From Pseudomonas sp. MH9.2 (GTDB lineage: Bacteria; Pseudomonadota; Gammaproteobacteria; Pseudomonadales; Pseudomonadaceae), in NCBI RefSeq assembly GCF_034353875.1, contig NZ_CP133784.1:1-64000 (forward strand): DNA of 64,000 nt. The letters are read 5' to 3'. Of this stretch, positions 9,339-16,511 are shown in pieces. The notes beneath the pieces are model-generated. The model was given only the letters and a program-made list of their open reading frames with translations, did not search any database and was not told where the DNA came from. Within the stretch, counting starts at the first letter, position 1; every line of letters begins with the position of its first letter. Position numbers and translations under genes: made by a program.

Positions 9339-9384
9339 TTGCGGTGCACAAAAAAAGGTTGCCAAATAAAATTGTGCACTGCAA
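9339..9384. promoter_or_regulatory. Inverted PhaR-type operator pair between phbX and phbP
   Basis: TTGCGGTGCACAA at 9339-9351 and TTGTGCACTGCAA at 9372-9384 are inverted repeats matching at 12 of 13 positions, separated by 20 bp. Each arm contains TGC-N3-GCA. Placement between the divergent phbX and phasin genes suits repression of both by PhaR, the classic sensor of free PHB surface. Confidence 0.6.
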
Positions 9385-9468
9385 TATTAAGCCTAACGCG
9401 ATGACTCAGCAGGATCGCTATCGCGTCCTCAGGCCCATGTCGGCCTTCCAGTACTAGGAGATTCAAGC

Positions 9469-10029
9469 ATGTCTTTGTTTAATACTGAAAAATTGCAAAA
9501 CGCTCAGAAAGCTAACCTCGACCTCCTGCAGCAAATCAGCGGCAAAGTTTTCGCGAGTGTTGAGCAGCTTAGCCAACTGCAGTTCAAGACTCTGCGTGCT
9601 TCCACCGAGGAATACTTCGATGGTTTTCGCAAGCTGCTGGCGGTACGTGATCCTCAAGGCTTTGCGGAGCTGCAAGCATCCTTTATCCAGCCGCATGTAC
9701 AGGCCGAACGCCTTGCTGAGTTCAATCGTCAAATGCAAGAATTGATTGTCGGCACACAGTCGGAAATCGCCAAGTTGACTGAGGGTCAAGTCGAGGCGGG
9801 CACTCAACAAGTGCAAGAATTCATTGAAGTGATGAGCAAAAATGCGCCGGCTGGCTCTGAGCCTGTCGTGGCCGCGTTCAAATCGACGCTGGCGAATGCC
9901 GGTAGCGTTTATGAAAACGCACAGAAAGCTGCCAAGCAGGCTGCTGACATTGCCCAGAGCGGCTTCGCCGCAGCGACCACCGCAGCTGGCAAAGCCGCAC
10001 CGGGCAAGGCAGCGGGCGGTAGCAAGTAA
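9469..10029 (+). CDS. phbP: Phasin PhbP, PHB granule coat protein
   Basis: 186 residues, helical and amphipathic, with a typical phasin core (NTEKLQNAQKANLDLLQQ, then ...VFASVEQLSQLQFKTLRA...) and a C-terminal Ala/Lys tail with repeated AAGKAAPGKAAG. Phasins cover PHB granules and control their number and size. ATG at 9469 with AGGAG 10 bases upstream. Its transcription should be repressed by PhaR until granules titrate the repressor; candidate operators lie at 9339-9384. It is convergent with phaR, and its terminator overlaps the phaR coding end. Confidence 0.93.
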   Translation: MSLFNTEKLQNAQKANLDLLQQISGKVFASVEQLSQLQFKTLRASTEEYFDGFRKLLAVRDPQGFAELQASFIQPHVQAERLAEFNRQMQELIVGTQSEIAKLTEGQVEAGTQQVQEFIEVMSKNAPAGSEPVVAAFKSTLANAGSVYENAQKAAKQAADIAQSGFAAATTAAGKAAPGKAAGGSK

Positions 10030-10058
10030 GTCAAATCAAAGCTGGAACAGCTTTGCGG

Positions 10059-10095
10059 ATGGCGACGGGTTCACTCCCCGTCGCCATTTTTTTTT
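10059..10095 (+). terminator. Rho-independent terminator of phbP, inside the 3' end of phaR
   Basis: 11-bp stem ATGGCGACGGG (10059-10069) with CCCGTCGCCAT (10077-10087), 7-base loop, then a long T-run. It follows the phasin stop by 30 bases. The phaR stop codon on the other strand is at 10071, so the stem also encodes the last phaR residues. Confidence 0.9.
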
Positions 10096-10604
10096 CGTCC
10101 GGCGCTTGGTCCAGTCTGGCCTGGCGGTGTGCCGCCGAACAAACCGAAGAGGTTTTGAGTGTTTAGGTAGAGCGCCTTCGATTGGTCGACATATTGGCGC
10201 ATCAAATCCTGCATGACCGGTGCCTGCTGGTGCATGAACTCGCTCCACGCCTCAGAGGACTGCGCACCCGTTTGCGACTGGATGTCGATAACTGTCTGGA
10301 TGCTTTTATCCAGGTAGCTGCCGAGGACGCCCTGGAAGGGGCCGTAGAACTGGATAATCCCCATGAGCATCTCGCTGGAGAAGATCGGTTCACCGCCACT
10401 TTCGGCTTCTAGAATCACCTGAAGCAAGATGCTTCGAGTCAGATCCTCGCCAGTCTTGGCGTCGACCACCTGGAACGGGATTTTATCGACGACCAGTTGG
10501 CGTATATCCGCAAGCGTCAAATGACTGCTGGTGTACGTGTCATACAGGCGGCGATTGGGGTATTTCTTGATCAGGCGGGTGTTGCTCCGACTGTTATCTG
10601 TCAT
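10071..10604 (-). CDS. phaR: PHB synthesis repressor PhaR (PhbF)
   Basis: 177 residues. The N-terminal PHB/PHA accumulation regulator DNA-binding domain is clear (LIKKYPNRRLYDTYTS, then SHLTLADIRQLV), followed by the PHB_acc domain (RSILLQVILEAESGGEPIFS, FYGPFQGVLGSYLDKSI) and a low-complexity tail. The protein binds both phasin-gene operators and nascent PHB, so free granule surface relieves repression. It is called PhbF in P. extremaustralis. Its last codons lie within the phasin terminator, including the Lys-Lys run encoded by the T-tract. Confidence 0.93.
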   Translation of the reverse strand: MTDNSRSNTRLIKKYPNRRLYDTYTSSHLTLADIRQLVVDKIPFQVVDAKTGEDLTRSILLQVILEAESGGEPIFSSEMLMGIIQFYGPFQGVLGSYLDKSIQTVIDIQSQTGAQSSEAWSEFMHQQAPVMQDLMRQYVDQSKALYLNTQNLFGLFGGTPPGQTGPSAGRKKNGDGE

Positions 10605-10775
10605 GCGGGGCTTCTCATTGCGAGCCTAGTTCGCAAGCATCTTATCCTACTATGGCTACTGCCGCGGATCGGAGTGGTGCCAAGGGTTAAACCCTAAGGT
10701 ACTGAGGCCTGCGTACGGAGCGGGTTCACCTGCCTTGATGAGCTTGATCCATTCAGTACGGATTAAACGCAGTGT

Positions 10776-11948
10776 TTACTTATCGAGAAGCCCGGTGAAG
10801 GTAGAGCGCTGCACTGCATAATCACCCCCCATCAGGAACCCTGGCCACGCGTACGCACTCTCTTGCCTGTCGGGTTCTCGTGCTTTCTCTAATGTCCTGC
10901 CAGAGGGGCGCTTTTCTTCCTCGACCTTGAGCGGCGATCCATCGGTCCGGTACTGGCCAGGCGGCATGTCGAACCAGCGACAGCACGCTTTATGGAAGCT
11001 GCTGTGGTCGTGGAAGCCAAGGAGATAGGCCACATGCTTCATATTGTAATGAGAGTGGCGCAGATAGAAGTCAGCCATTTGCCTGCGCAGATCGCTCAAG
11101 ACATCCTTGTATTGCACGCCATCCTTCTCAAGCGCTCGTTGAAGTGTTCGTTTGCTGATGTGGAGCGCTGCAGCCATTGACTCCATGTCGAAGAATCCAG
11201 GTCCCAGCCCTTGGCTCAAGCGCTGAGTGATCATCGCGCGAACCCGGCCAAGAATAGAGAAACCGAACAACAGGTCCAGCTGAGCCTCGGCAAAACTGTC
11301 ATGGAGAGTGGCTAATGCCTCATTCGCCATACTCAAGGGACGCAGCAGTTCCTGCCCATCGAACACGATGCTGTCATAAGCCGCCCCGAAAATTAACGGA
11401 CAAGCAAAGAGTTGCTGATGTTCCAGGATGCTCTCGGGCTCTGGATAGGAGAACTCTATACTCAGGGGTTGCGGAAGATGTCCACCCGTAAGCCAGCGGC
11501 AAAAACCGAGCAGCGAAGCAAGTCCTGCATCGGTGTACTGCCGGGGTTTAACCGAGTCGGGTTGCTGGAGGTCAAGCCCGGACAGGCGATAATTCTGCCC
11601 TTCCTGAACAAAGAACAGGCTGAATCCAGTACCAATCAACGCGCTGAAACGAACTAAACGCTCCAGGGCGCGTTTCAGGTTCAGGCTGGACATCATCGTG
11701 TAACCCACGATCTGGAAACTGCCCGGGTGTACGTGTCCGTAGGCTTTCAGACCTATATCTGGATTGCCCGAGACCTGCGTCGCCAGGTCCCATAGACGGT
11801 ACATAATGCTTCGCCGACAAAAGGTAGCCGGCTGCCCCATGATTTCCATGTCCAGCCCGGCTTCCTGGCACAGGTTGGCGACATCCAAACCTTGGGCCGA
11901 AAGTGTATTCACCAACACACTGGCATAGCCCGTACTCACTCTATACAT
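10776..11948 (-). CDS. phbR: AraC-family regulator PhbR
   Basis: 390 residues: an N-terminal Arabinose_bd-type domain (HVHPGSFQIVGYTMMSS, ...LERLVRFSALIGTGF) and a C-terminal AraC helix-turn-helix pair (MAAALHISKRTLQRALEKDG, then VAYLLGFHDHSSFHKACCRWF). A 60-residue tail after the DNA-binding domain is longer than usual. In Pseudomonas sp. 61-3 a PhbR of this family activates phbBAC; location and family support the same role here. It is read in the same direction as phaR, with 171 bp between them. Confidence 0.8.
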   Translation of the reverse strand: MYRVSTGYASVLVNTLSAQGLDVANLCQEAGLDMEIMGQPATFCRRSIMYRLWDLATQVSGNPDIGLKAYGHVHPGSFQIVGYTMMSSLNLKRALERLVRFSALIGTGFSLFFVQEGQNYRLSGLDLQQPDSVKPRQYTDAGLASLLGFCRWLTGGHLPQPLSIEFSYPEPESILEHQQLFACPLIFGAAYDSIVFDGQELLRPLSMANEALATLHDSFAEAQLDLLFGFSILGRVRAMITQRLSQGLGPGFFDMESMAAALHISKRTLQRALEKDGVQYKDVLSDLRRQMADFYLRHSHYNMKHVAYLLGFHDHSSFHKACCRWFDMPPGQYRTDGSPLKVEEEKRPSGRTLEKAREPDRQESAYAWPGFLMGGDYAVQRSTFTGLLDK

Positions 11949-12250
11949 GACGGCCTCGTCTATCCGTGGAATTGAACATCCTTTGTGGTGAGCTTGGAGG
12001 GCCCGTTAGCTCCAGCGGGCCAGCCGTACGACGAAATTTTTCTCCTTGAATCATTCCGTATGAGGAATGGGAACTTGTTTAACGTTAGCATCATATGATT
12101 CAAGATATTACACAGATATGAACAAAGTTGAACATTTTTAGCCGGTTTTACGACGGCAGGTTTTGTCTTCTCCGCGCGTCCTTTTCGCGCCGTTCGACGA
12201 GAGGTTGGATGTGCGGAAAATAATTGAGAGATTGAGGAAATGAGGAGATG

Positions 12251-12336
12251 GCTGGGCTGTATTGCCAAGGCGGCCCAGCAATTAGGGTGGGGATTAAGAT
12301 TCATGTGATGCCGGAGAATAACTCCGGCATTTTTTT
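12251..12336 (+). ncRNA. Candidate small RNA ending at an orphan terminator
   Basis: The 553-bp gap between phbR and actP has no plus-strand gene, yet holds a strong plus-strand terminator: ATGCCGGAG (12308-12316), loop AATAA, CTCCGGCAT (12322-12330), then seven Ts. Upstream is another stem, GCTGGGC (12251-12257) with GCCCAGC (12273-12279). GGA triplets occur repeatedly between about 12208 and 12316 (GGAT, CGGAAA, AGGAAATGAGGAG, GGGGATT, CCGGAG), a feature of RNAs that bind Rsm/CsrA proteins. The 5' end and promoter are not identified and no GacA-type upstream box was recognised, so the start given is the first stem only. The rest of the gap (11949-12207) is AT-rich and shows no gene. Confidence 0.4.
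12308..12336 (+). terminator. Strong rho-independent terminator, plus strand
   Basis: 9-bp GC-rich stem with a 5-base loop and a T7 tract. Both flanking genes are on the minus strand, so it must end a plus-strand transcript that is not an annotated gene. Confidence 0.85.
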
Positions 12337-12465
12337 GCGTGCCAGGACTTCTCGGTTTTGCTGGCGAAGTCGCCAATCTTTACGAAGTGCGCCAGGCGCG
12401 CATTCGCTTTTCAGTGGCTACCCAGGTGCTACCGACAACACGTGCTTCAGGTTCACGGAACGGTT

Positions 12466-12494
12466 GGCACGGCCACGCTTGAGCGCGCCGTGCC
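12466..12494 (-). terminator. Hairpin just after actP
   Basis: 8-bp arms GGCACGGC and GCCGTGCC with a 13-base loop, 7 bases past the actP stop codon. No T-run follows on the minus strand, so it may be a 3' stabilising stem more than an intrinsic terminator. Confidence 0.4.
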
Positions 12495-12501
12495 CCGTCT
12501 A

Positions 12502-14178
12502 TCAATGGCTGGAAGCGCTGGCGGCTCCGAGGCCGGTCTGTGCACGCACAAACTGGTCGGCGTAGGCGTCCCGTTCATTGTCTGCCCGGACACTGCGGTC
12601 GAGTTTGGATACCACGACGATCACCAGGAAGGCCAGCGGCATGGAGAACAGTGCCGGGTGGTCGTAGGGGAAGATCGCCTTGGCGTGGCCGAGTACGGTT
12701 ACCCATACTGCTGGCGACAGGATCACCAGCACCAGCGCGCAGATCAGACCGGCAAAGCCACCGAGGATTGCGCCTTTAGTTGTCAGGCCTTTCCAGTACA
12801 TGGCCATGATCAGGACAGGGAAGTTGGTCGAAGCGGCAATGCCGAAGGTCAGACCGACCAGGAAAGCGACGTTCATCTTCTCGAACAGAATGCCCAGCAG
12901 AATGGCGATGATGCCGAGGCCGACAGTGGCCATGCGGGTCACGCGCATTTCTTGCTTCTCGGTGGCCTTGCCTTTCTTCAGTACGGTGGCATAGAGGTCG
13001 TGGGAAATGGCTGAAGCACCGGCCAGGGCCAGACCGGAAACCACTGCGAGGATGGTGGCGAAGGCCACGGCCGAGAGGAAGCCGAAGAACAGGTTGCCGC
13101 CCACTGCTTTAGCCAAATGCATTGCGACCATGTTGCCGCCGCCGATCAACGTACCGCCTACCTGGCCATTGACGTAGTACTGCGGGTCGGTGCCAATGAT
13201 CACCATCGCGGCAAAGCCCAAGGTACAGACCACAAGGAAGAAGAAACCGATGAAACCTGTAGCGTAGAACACCGATTTGCGTGCTTCCTTAGCGTTCGGC
13301 ACGGTGAAGAAACGCATCAGGATGTGTGGCAGACCGGCGATGCCGAATACCAGGCCGAGAGACATGGAGGCCGTATTGATCGGATCGGCGAGCATGGCGC
13401 CGGGGCCCATGATGTTCCAGCCGCTGGCATGAGCTTCGATGGCTTTGGTCGCCAACATCTCATAGCTGAAATCAAACTGGGACATAGCCATCACCGCGAG
13501 CGTGGTGCCACCCGCGAGCAATAGCACGGCTTTGATGATCTGCACCCAAGTGGTCGCGATCATGCCGCCAAAGATGACGTAGACCAACATTAGTGCGCCG
13601 ACGATCACTACCGCCACCGGGTAGTCGAGGCCGAATAACAGCTTGATTAACTGACCCGCGCCGACCATTTGCACGATCAGGTAGCAGCACACCACCGTCA
13701 ACGAACCAAAGGCGGCGAAGATGCGTACCTTGTTTTGGTCAAGGCGATACGAAACGATGTCGGCGAAGGTATAGCGCCCCAGGTTGCGTAGGCGCTCGGC
13801 CATCAGGAAGGTGATGATCGGCCAGCCCACGAAGAAGCCAATGGTATAGATGAAGCCATCGTAGCCTTTGGCGAACACCAGGCTCGAAAGGCCCAGCAGG
13901 GTTGCCGCAGACATGTAGTCGCCGGCAATTGCCAGACCGTTCTGGAACCCTGTGATGCCACCGCCAGCGGTGTAGAAATCGGAGGTGGAGTGAGTTTGTC
14001 GCGCTGCCCACCAGGTAATGAGGAGAGTGCCCAGGACGAAAACGAAAAACATGCCGATGGCATGCAGATTGAGTGGCTGTTTTTCCACTGCGCCGGCCAG
14101 CGAGGGCCCTGCGAGTACAAGTGAAGCAGGCAGAAGGCCGAGGCCGGCAAGGATCACATTACGCAGAGTAGTCATCAC
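12502..14178 (-). CDS. actP: Cation/acetate symporter ActP
   Basis: 558 residues, sodium:solute symporter family, 13-14 membrane segments after a signal-like N-terminus ([19 protein letters not shown]). Family landmarks include [28 protein letters not shown] and [10 protein letters not shown], as in E. coli ActP. It imports acetate and similar short carboxylates. It overlaps the DUF485 gene by 4 bp (ATGA), the usual yjcH-actP pairing. The acyl-CoA synthetase gene lies upstream on the same strand, so uptake and activation of a short-chain acid are encoded together. Confidence 0.93.
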   Translation of the reverse strand: MMTTLRNVILAGLGLLPASLVLAGPSLAGAVEKQPLNLHAIGMFFVFVLGTLLITWWAARQTHSTSDFYTAGGGITGFQNGLAIAGDYMSAATLLGLSSLVFAKGYDGFIYTIGFFVGWPIITFLMAERLRNLGRYTFADIVSYRLDQNKVRIFAAFGSLTVVCCYLIVQMVGAGQLIKLLFGLDYPVAVVIVGALMLVYVIFGGMIATTWVQIIKAVLLLAGGTTLAVMAMSQFDFSYEMLATKAIEAHASGWNIMGPGAMLADPINTASMSLGLVFGIAGLPHILMRFFTVPNAKEARKSVFYATGFIGFFFLVVCTLGFAAMVIIGTDPQYYVNGQVGGTLIGGGNMVAMHLAKAVGGNLFFGFLSAVAFATILAVVSGLALAGASAISHDLYATVLKKGKATEKQEMRVTRMATVGLGIIAILLGILFEKMNVAFLVGLTFGIAASTNFPVLIMAMYWKGLTTKGAILGGFAGLICALVLVILSPAVWVTVLGHAKAIFPYDHPALFSMPLAFLVIVVVSKLDRSVRADNERDAYADQFVRAQTGLGAASASSH

Positions 14179-14501
14179 TTGCTCTCCTCGAGAACTTCAG
14201 CGCCCAAGGTGTCAAAGCGGGTGTTGGCTTTGTAGACATACCAGCCGGTGAGCAGCCAGGAGAAGATGATGATCGCTGCGCCCACGGGCATGCCCACGGT
14301 CATCATGCGATTCTCGGCCAGTGGTGCATGCAGCCACTGAGGGGCAAAAGCCACCACCAGCATGAACGAGTAGTAAGTGCCCAGTACGGCAGCGCTCAGC
14401 GACCACGCCAGGCGCGAACGGCTCTGCACTAATTTGATGAATTTCGGATTGGCCCGAATGCGTTCGCAGCGCTGGGTGTCGGTTGCATGGATATTGCTCA
14501 T
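14175..14501 (-). CDS. yjcH: DUF485 (YjcH-type) membrane protein
   Basis: 108 residues with two hydrophobic segments (about 35-57 and 68-90). DUF485 proteins are the conserved small partner of ActP-type symporters; the 4-bp overlap with actP indicates translational coupling. Function is unknown beyond this association. The start at 14501 is followed by [15 protein letters not shown]. The ribosome-site region GGGAGC lies just upstream. Confidence 0.88.
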   Translation of the reverse strand: MSNIHATDTQRCERIRANPKFIKLVQSRSRLAWSLSAAVLGTYYSFMLVVAFAPQWLHAPLAENRMMTVGMPVGAAIIIFSWLLTGWYVYKANTRFDTLGAEVLEESK

Positions 14502-14527
14502 TTTTTGCTCCCTGTATTATTTTTTTT

Positions 14528-14554
14528 GTCGGTGCTGTCGGTGCTGTCGGTGCT
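14528..14554. repeat. Three tandem copies of GTCGGTGCT
   Basis: A 9-bp unit repeated exactly three times, next to a T8 run, in the 161-bp gap between the acyl-CoA synthetase and the DUF485-actP pair. It lies 26-53 bp upstream of the DUF485 start, where slippage could change promoter or leader spacing. Confidence 0.8.
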
Positions 14555-14662
14555 TGAAGTTGCGGTATGGCTATCAGGTCGATTTCGGCGTGCACAATCC
14601 CGAAGCGACAGGTCAGGCCTGTCGCTTGTTTGGGGCTTTGTCGAGGGTTAAAGGGGCAAGGA

Positions 14663-16285
14663 CTAAAGGTTCTTGGCCATGTCCCGCAGGAGGAACTTCT
14701 GAATCTTCCCGGTAGAAGTCTTCGGCAGCAGTGTGAACACCACGGTGCGCGGCACCTTGAACCCTGCCAGATGCTCGCGGCAAAAGCTGATAATGTCGGC
14801 TTCGCGAACGTTCTGGTGGTCGGCCTTGAGGGTGATGAACGCGCAAGGCGTTTCTCCCCACTTCTCATCGGGGCGTGCAACCACGGCCGCTTCCAGCACA
14901 CCCGAGTGGCGGTAGAGCACGCCTTCAAGCTCGATGGTGGAGATGTTCTCGCCACCCGAGATGATGATGTCTTTGAGCCGGTCCTTGATCTCTACATAAC
15001 CATCGGGATGACAGACCGCCAGGTCGCCGGTATGGAACCAGCCGCCTTCGAAAGCTTCTGCGGTGGCGGTCGGGTTCTTCAGATAGCCCTTCATCACCGT
15101 GTTGCCGCGCATGAAGATCTCGCCGATGGTCTGGCCGTCGCGTGGTGTAGGTTCCAGGGTTTTCGGGTCGGCCACCATCACGCCTTCCAGCGTCGGGTAG
15201 CGCACACCCTGGCGGGATTTGACCTGGGCACGCTCATCGAGCGGCAGTTCATCCCACTCGGCATGCCAGGCACAAATCGTGACCGGGCCGTAGGTCTCGG
15301 TCAGGCCGTAGACGTGGGTGACCTTGATGCCCATCTCTTCCACGGCGCCGATCACTTTGGCCGGTGGCGCGGCGCCTGCGACCATGGCATTGATAGGGTG
15401 ATCAATGGCAGCCTTCGCCGACTCAGGCATGTTGACCAGAGCGTTGAGCACGATCGGTGCACCACAGAAGTGGGTGACCTGATGCTCGCGGATCAGGGTC
15501 AGAATCTTCTGCGGGTCGACGCGGCGCAAGAACACATGCACGCCAGCCATCGCAGTGACGATCCACGGGTAGCACCAGCCGTTGCAGTGAAACATCGGCA
15601 AGGTCCACAGAAAAACCGGGTGGTGCCCGATGTTCCAGATCATCTGGTTGCCCAGCGAGTTCAGGTAAGCGCCCCGATGGTGGTAGACCACGCCTTTCGG
15701 GTTACCGGTGGTGCCGGAAGTGTAGTTCAGTGCAATCGCCTGCCACTCGTCGTCCGGCCATTGCCAGGCGAACGCGGGATCACCTTCGGCCAGCAGCGCT
15801 TCGTAATCGAGGTCGCTGACGGCCTGGCCTTCGCCATACTCCGGGTCATCGACGTCAATCACCAGCGGCGGGTGGTCCAGCATGCCGATGGCGGCGCGGA
15901 TCACGTCATGGAACTCGCGGTCAGTGATCAGCACCTTGGCCTCGCCGTGCTGGAGCATGAAGGCAATCGCTTCGGCATCCAGGCGCACATTGAGCGGGTT
16001 GAGCACCGCGCCGATCATTGGCACTGCAAAGTGAACCTCAAGCATGGCTGGGATGTTAGGCAACATCACGGCCACGGTATCGTTCTTGCCAATGCCGCGA
16101 CCGGCCAGCGCCGAGGCCAGACGACGGCAGCGCGCATAGGTTTGCGCCCAGGTACGACGAATCGAACCGTGGATCACGGCGGGGTAGTCAGGGTAGACGC
16201 TGGCAGTGCGCTCAATGAAGCTGAGCGGCGACAAAGCAATATGATTGACAGCCGAAGGGGCTAACCCCTGCTCGAAGATCGACAT
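14663..16285 (-). CDS. AMP-forming acyl-CoA synthetase
   Basis: 540 residues of the ANL superfamily: P-loop YTSGTTGNPKGV near residue 185, adenine site HVYGLTETYG, hinge GWFHTGDLAV, and C-terminal Lys in STGKIQKFLLRD. It joins a carboxylic acid to CoA through an acyl-adenylate. The family (medium/long-chain or short-chain acid ligases) is clear but the substrate is not. Linkage to actP suggests a short-chain acid. It is divergent from a sensor-kinase gene, and the 226-bp gap holds two nested inverted repeats (16400-16432). Confidence 0.85.
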   Translation of the reverse strand: MSIFEQGLAPSAVNHIALSPLSFIERTASVYPDYPAVIHGSIRRTWAQTYARCRRLASALAGRGIGKNDTVAVMLPNIPAMLEVHFAVPMIGAVLNPLNVRLDAEAIAFMLQHGEAKVLITDREFHDVIRAAIGMLDHPPLVIDVDDPEYGEGQAVSDLDYEALLAEGDPAFAWQWPDDEWQAIALNYTSGTTGNPKGVVYHHRGAYLNSLGNQMIWNIGHHPVFLWTLPMFHCNGWCYPWIVTAMAGVHVFLRRVDPQKILTLIREHQVTHFCGAPIVLNALVNMPESAKAAIDHPINAMVAGAAPPAKVIGAVEEMGIKVTHVYGLTETYGPVTICAWHAEWDELPLDERAQVKSRQGVRYPTLEGVMVADPKTLEPTPRDGQTIGEIFMRGNTVMKGYLKNPTATAEAFEGGWFHTGDLAVCHPDGYVEIKDRLKDIIISGGENISTIELEGVLYRHSGVLEAAVVARPDEKWGETPCAFITLKADHQNVREADIISFCREHLAGFKVPRTVVFTLLPKTSTGKIQKFLLRDMAKNL

Positions 16286-16399
16286 GTGGCGGGTACTCGG
16301 TGGCTGATTATTAGCTCTATATCTGACCGTTCAGATTGCTCGTAGGGTCAGTTAATTATCCGACGCACCTTATATGCTAATTGCCATCTGATATGGAAG

Positions 16400-16432
16400 T
16401 ACTACCTGAGTAGTATAGTAAAAATACTATAC
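16400..16432. promoter_or_regulatory. Two adjoining inverted repeats between acyl-CoA synthetase and sensor kinase genes
   Basis: TACTAC-CTGA-GTAGTA at 16400-16415 and GTATAGTA-AAAA-TACTATAC at 16413-16432 overlap by 3 bases. The first fits the TACYNARGKA pattern seen upstream of genes in the PQQ locus (49-62 kb). The position, about 115 bp from the synthetase start and 80 bp from the kinase start, suits control of both divergent units, probably by the LuxR-type regulator encoded at 18794-19429. Confidence 0.6.
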
Positions 16433-16511
16433 GTTTTTCATCTTGCACTAAATGGATACAGCCCTGCTAGTAAGGCGCGTATATGCTTGGCGTCCGCTAC
16501 AAGGAGCTGCG

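Noticed and set aside
12250..12340. Small protein gene starting at the ATG near 12248
   Set aside because: The GAGGAG directly abuts the ATG, and the frame runs through the terminator hairpin.
14567..16264. A 565-codon open frame opposite the acyl-CoA synthetase
   Set aside because: No recognisable domains, rich in His/Val/Arg as expected of an antisense frame in GC-rich DNA; the synthetase on the other strand is certain.
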